From Clostridiales bacterium (lineage in GTDB: Bacteria; Bacillota; Clostridia; Lachnospirales; WQUN01), in assembly GCA_031289625.1 (NCBI GenBank), contig JAITPB010000010.1, forward strand, positions 1 through 6,468: a stretch of 6,468 nucleotides of DNA. The letters run 5' to 3'. The translations under genes and the position numbers were made by a program. The notes beneath the pieces were generated by a model. The model did no database searches, was not told the origin of the DNA, and worked only from the letters and a program-made list of their open reading frames with translations. Positions 5,666 to 6,468 of this stretch are shown in pieces; within the stretch, counting starts at the first letter, position 1; each line of letters begins with the position of its first letter.

Positions 5666-6468
5666 ATGAAAATAAAAAGGTTAACGCCGCCTCAGACGAT
5701 TACTGTTAGTTTTGCCGCCGTCATTGCGGTCGGCGCCGCATTGCTTGCTTTACCCGCCGCAAGCGCGAACGGGCGGAGCGTTGGTATGCTAAACGCGCTG
5801 TTCACTTCGACATCGGCAACATGCGTTACGGGGCTTACGGTTGTAGTAACCGCGGAACACTGGAGTGTATTCGGGAAAATTGTCCTTCTGTTTCTTATAC
5901 AGATAGGCGCGTTGGGATTACTGACATTCGGCGCACTTGCGCTGATCATATTCCGGCACCGAATTTCTTTGAAAAATCAGCTCGTAATCCAGGCGTCGTT
6001 CAATCAGGAGCGCGTCGGAGGTATGTCGAAACTGGTTAGTAACGTAGTAAAAATCACACTGACATTTGAGCTTTGCGGAACTGTGCTGTTATTCGCGGCG
6101 TTCGCCGTTTCGGGGATGCCACTGGGCGAAGTGCTTGCACAAGGCTTGTTCCACTCGGTTTCAGCGTTTTGCAACGCCGGATTCGACAATCTGGGTTCTG
6201 ATGGACTCATGCCGTACCGCGACAATCTGTTCGTGTGCGGCGTTATCTCGTTATTGACCATCTCCGGAGGGTTAGGTTTCCCAGTATGGGCGGAGTTGTT
6301 CGCGCTTCGCAAGCCGGAATCGCGTTCGTCGGCGCGGTTGAAGATACAGCATTTAACGCTTCACACAAAAATGACGCTTACCGTAACAGGAATTCTAATT
6401 GTGTTCGGCACGTTACTGGTATTGCTGTTCGAGTGGTCGAACCCCGATACGCTCGCGCGTATCCATCT
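5666..6468 (+). CDS. ktrB: KtrB/TrkH-family potassium uptake channel subunit (3'-truncated by window edge)
   Basis: Membrane subunit of a Ktr/Trk potassium uptake system, which normally works with a cytoplasmic KtrA/TrkA RCK subunit (not in the window). The first 267 codons are present and open to the window edge; family members run about 440-480 aa. The N-terminus MKIKRLTPPQ leads into a first helix (about 11-30). The first pore loop is FTSTSATCVTGL (46-57) with selectivity-filter Gly56. Next come a helix with LLFLIQIGALGLLTFGALALI (74-94) and the second pore loop FHSVSAFCNAGF (162-173) with filter Gly172, then helices near 187-206 and 236-255. The absence of the long TrkH N-terminal region favours KtrB. 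ATG 5666 is the only start: an in-frame TGA ends at 5650 and no GTG or TTG intervenes. No Shine-Dalgarno sequence precedes it, and the promoter implies a leaderless transcript. No riboswitch could fit between promoter and gene. Confidence 0.9.
   Translation, partial: MKIKRLTPPQTITVSFAAVIAVGAALLALPAASANGRSVGMLNALFTSTSATCVTGLTVVVTAEHWSVFGKIVLLFLIQIGALGLLTFGALALIIFRHRISLKNQLVIQASFNQERVGGMSKLVSNVVKITLTFELCGTVLLFAAFAVSGMPLGEVLAQGLFHSVSAFCNAGFDNLGSDGLMPYRDNLFVCGVISLLTISGGLGFPVWAELFALRKPESRSSARLKIQHLTLHTKMTLTVTGILIVFGTLLVLLFEWSNPDTLARIH

Noticed and set aside
5821..6312. Other-frame and minus-strand open frames over the potassium channel gene
   Set aside because: The frame from ATG 5666 encodes both conserved pore loops continuously, so the others are shadows.
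1..6468. CRISPR array, insertion sequence, tRNA or rRNA
   Set aside because: No regularly spaced repeats, transposase motifs, terminal repeats or tRNA-like cloverleaf were found on reading both strands.

Overview
The window looks like a piece of a Clostridia-type Firmicutes chromosome of moderate GC content. The evidence is strong AGGAGG-type ribosome binding sites, well-formed sigma-A promoters with 17-bp spacers, an infC-rpmI-rplT operon behind an attenuator-like leader, SipW-type signal peptides and a KtrB-like potassium channel subunit. The species cannot be named from this sequence. All genes read on the + strand and no convincing minus-strand gene was found.

Layout. (1) Positions 2-1471 hold the 3' part of an NHLM-type peptide-exporting ABC transporter, the permease/ATPase subunit that lacks a peptidase domain; its 5' end lies before the window. 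It closes with a strong intrinsic terminator (1504-1549). (2) Positions 1588-4171 form an independent two-gene unit: a sigma-A promoter, then two tandem paralogous secreted proteins of 400 and 412 aa with SipW/TasA-like signal peptides, then a GC-rich terminator. The second gene has no usable ATG, GTG or TTG at its homologous N-terminus and appears to start at CTG 2870. (3) Positions 4252-5580 hold the translation operon: promoter, structured leader (probable L20-type autoregulatory leader), infC starting at the rare codon ATT 4417, rpmI, rplT and a terminator. (4) Positions 5591-6468 hold a perfect inverted repeat, an extended -10 promoter placed almost on top of the start codon, and the first 267 codons of a KtrB/TrkH-type potassium channel subunit that runs off the window. 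The geometry predicts a leaderless mRNA for this gene.

How the parts work together. The translation operon is ordinary housekeeping: IF-3 is probably controlled through its AUU start codon, and L20 probably feeds back on the leader. The ABC exporter suggests a RiPP-type peptide export locus upstream. The tandem SipW-type proteins probably form or decorate an extracellular or surface structure, but neither a SipW signal peptidase nor a sortase signal is visible, so their partners are outside the window. The two least ordinary items are the tandem secreted pair with a CTG-initiated second member, and the predicted leaderless potassium channel gene preceded by a candidate operator.
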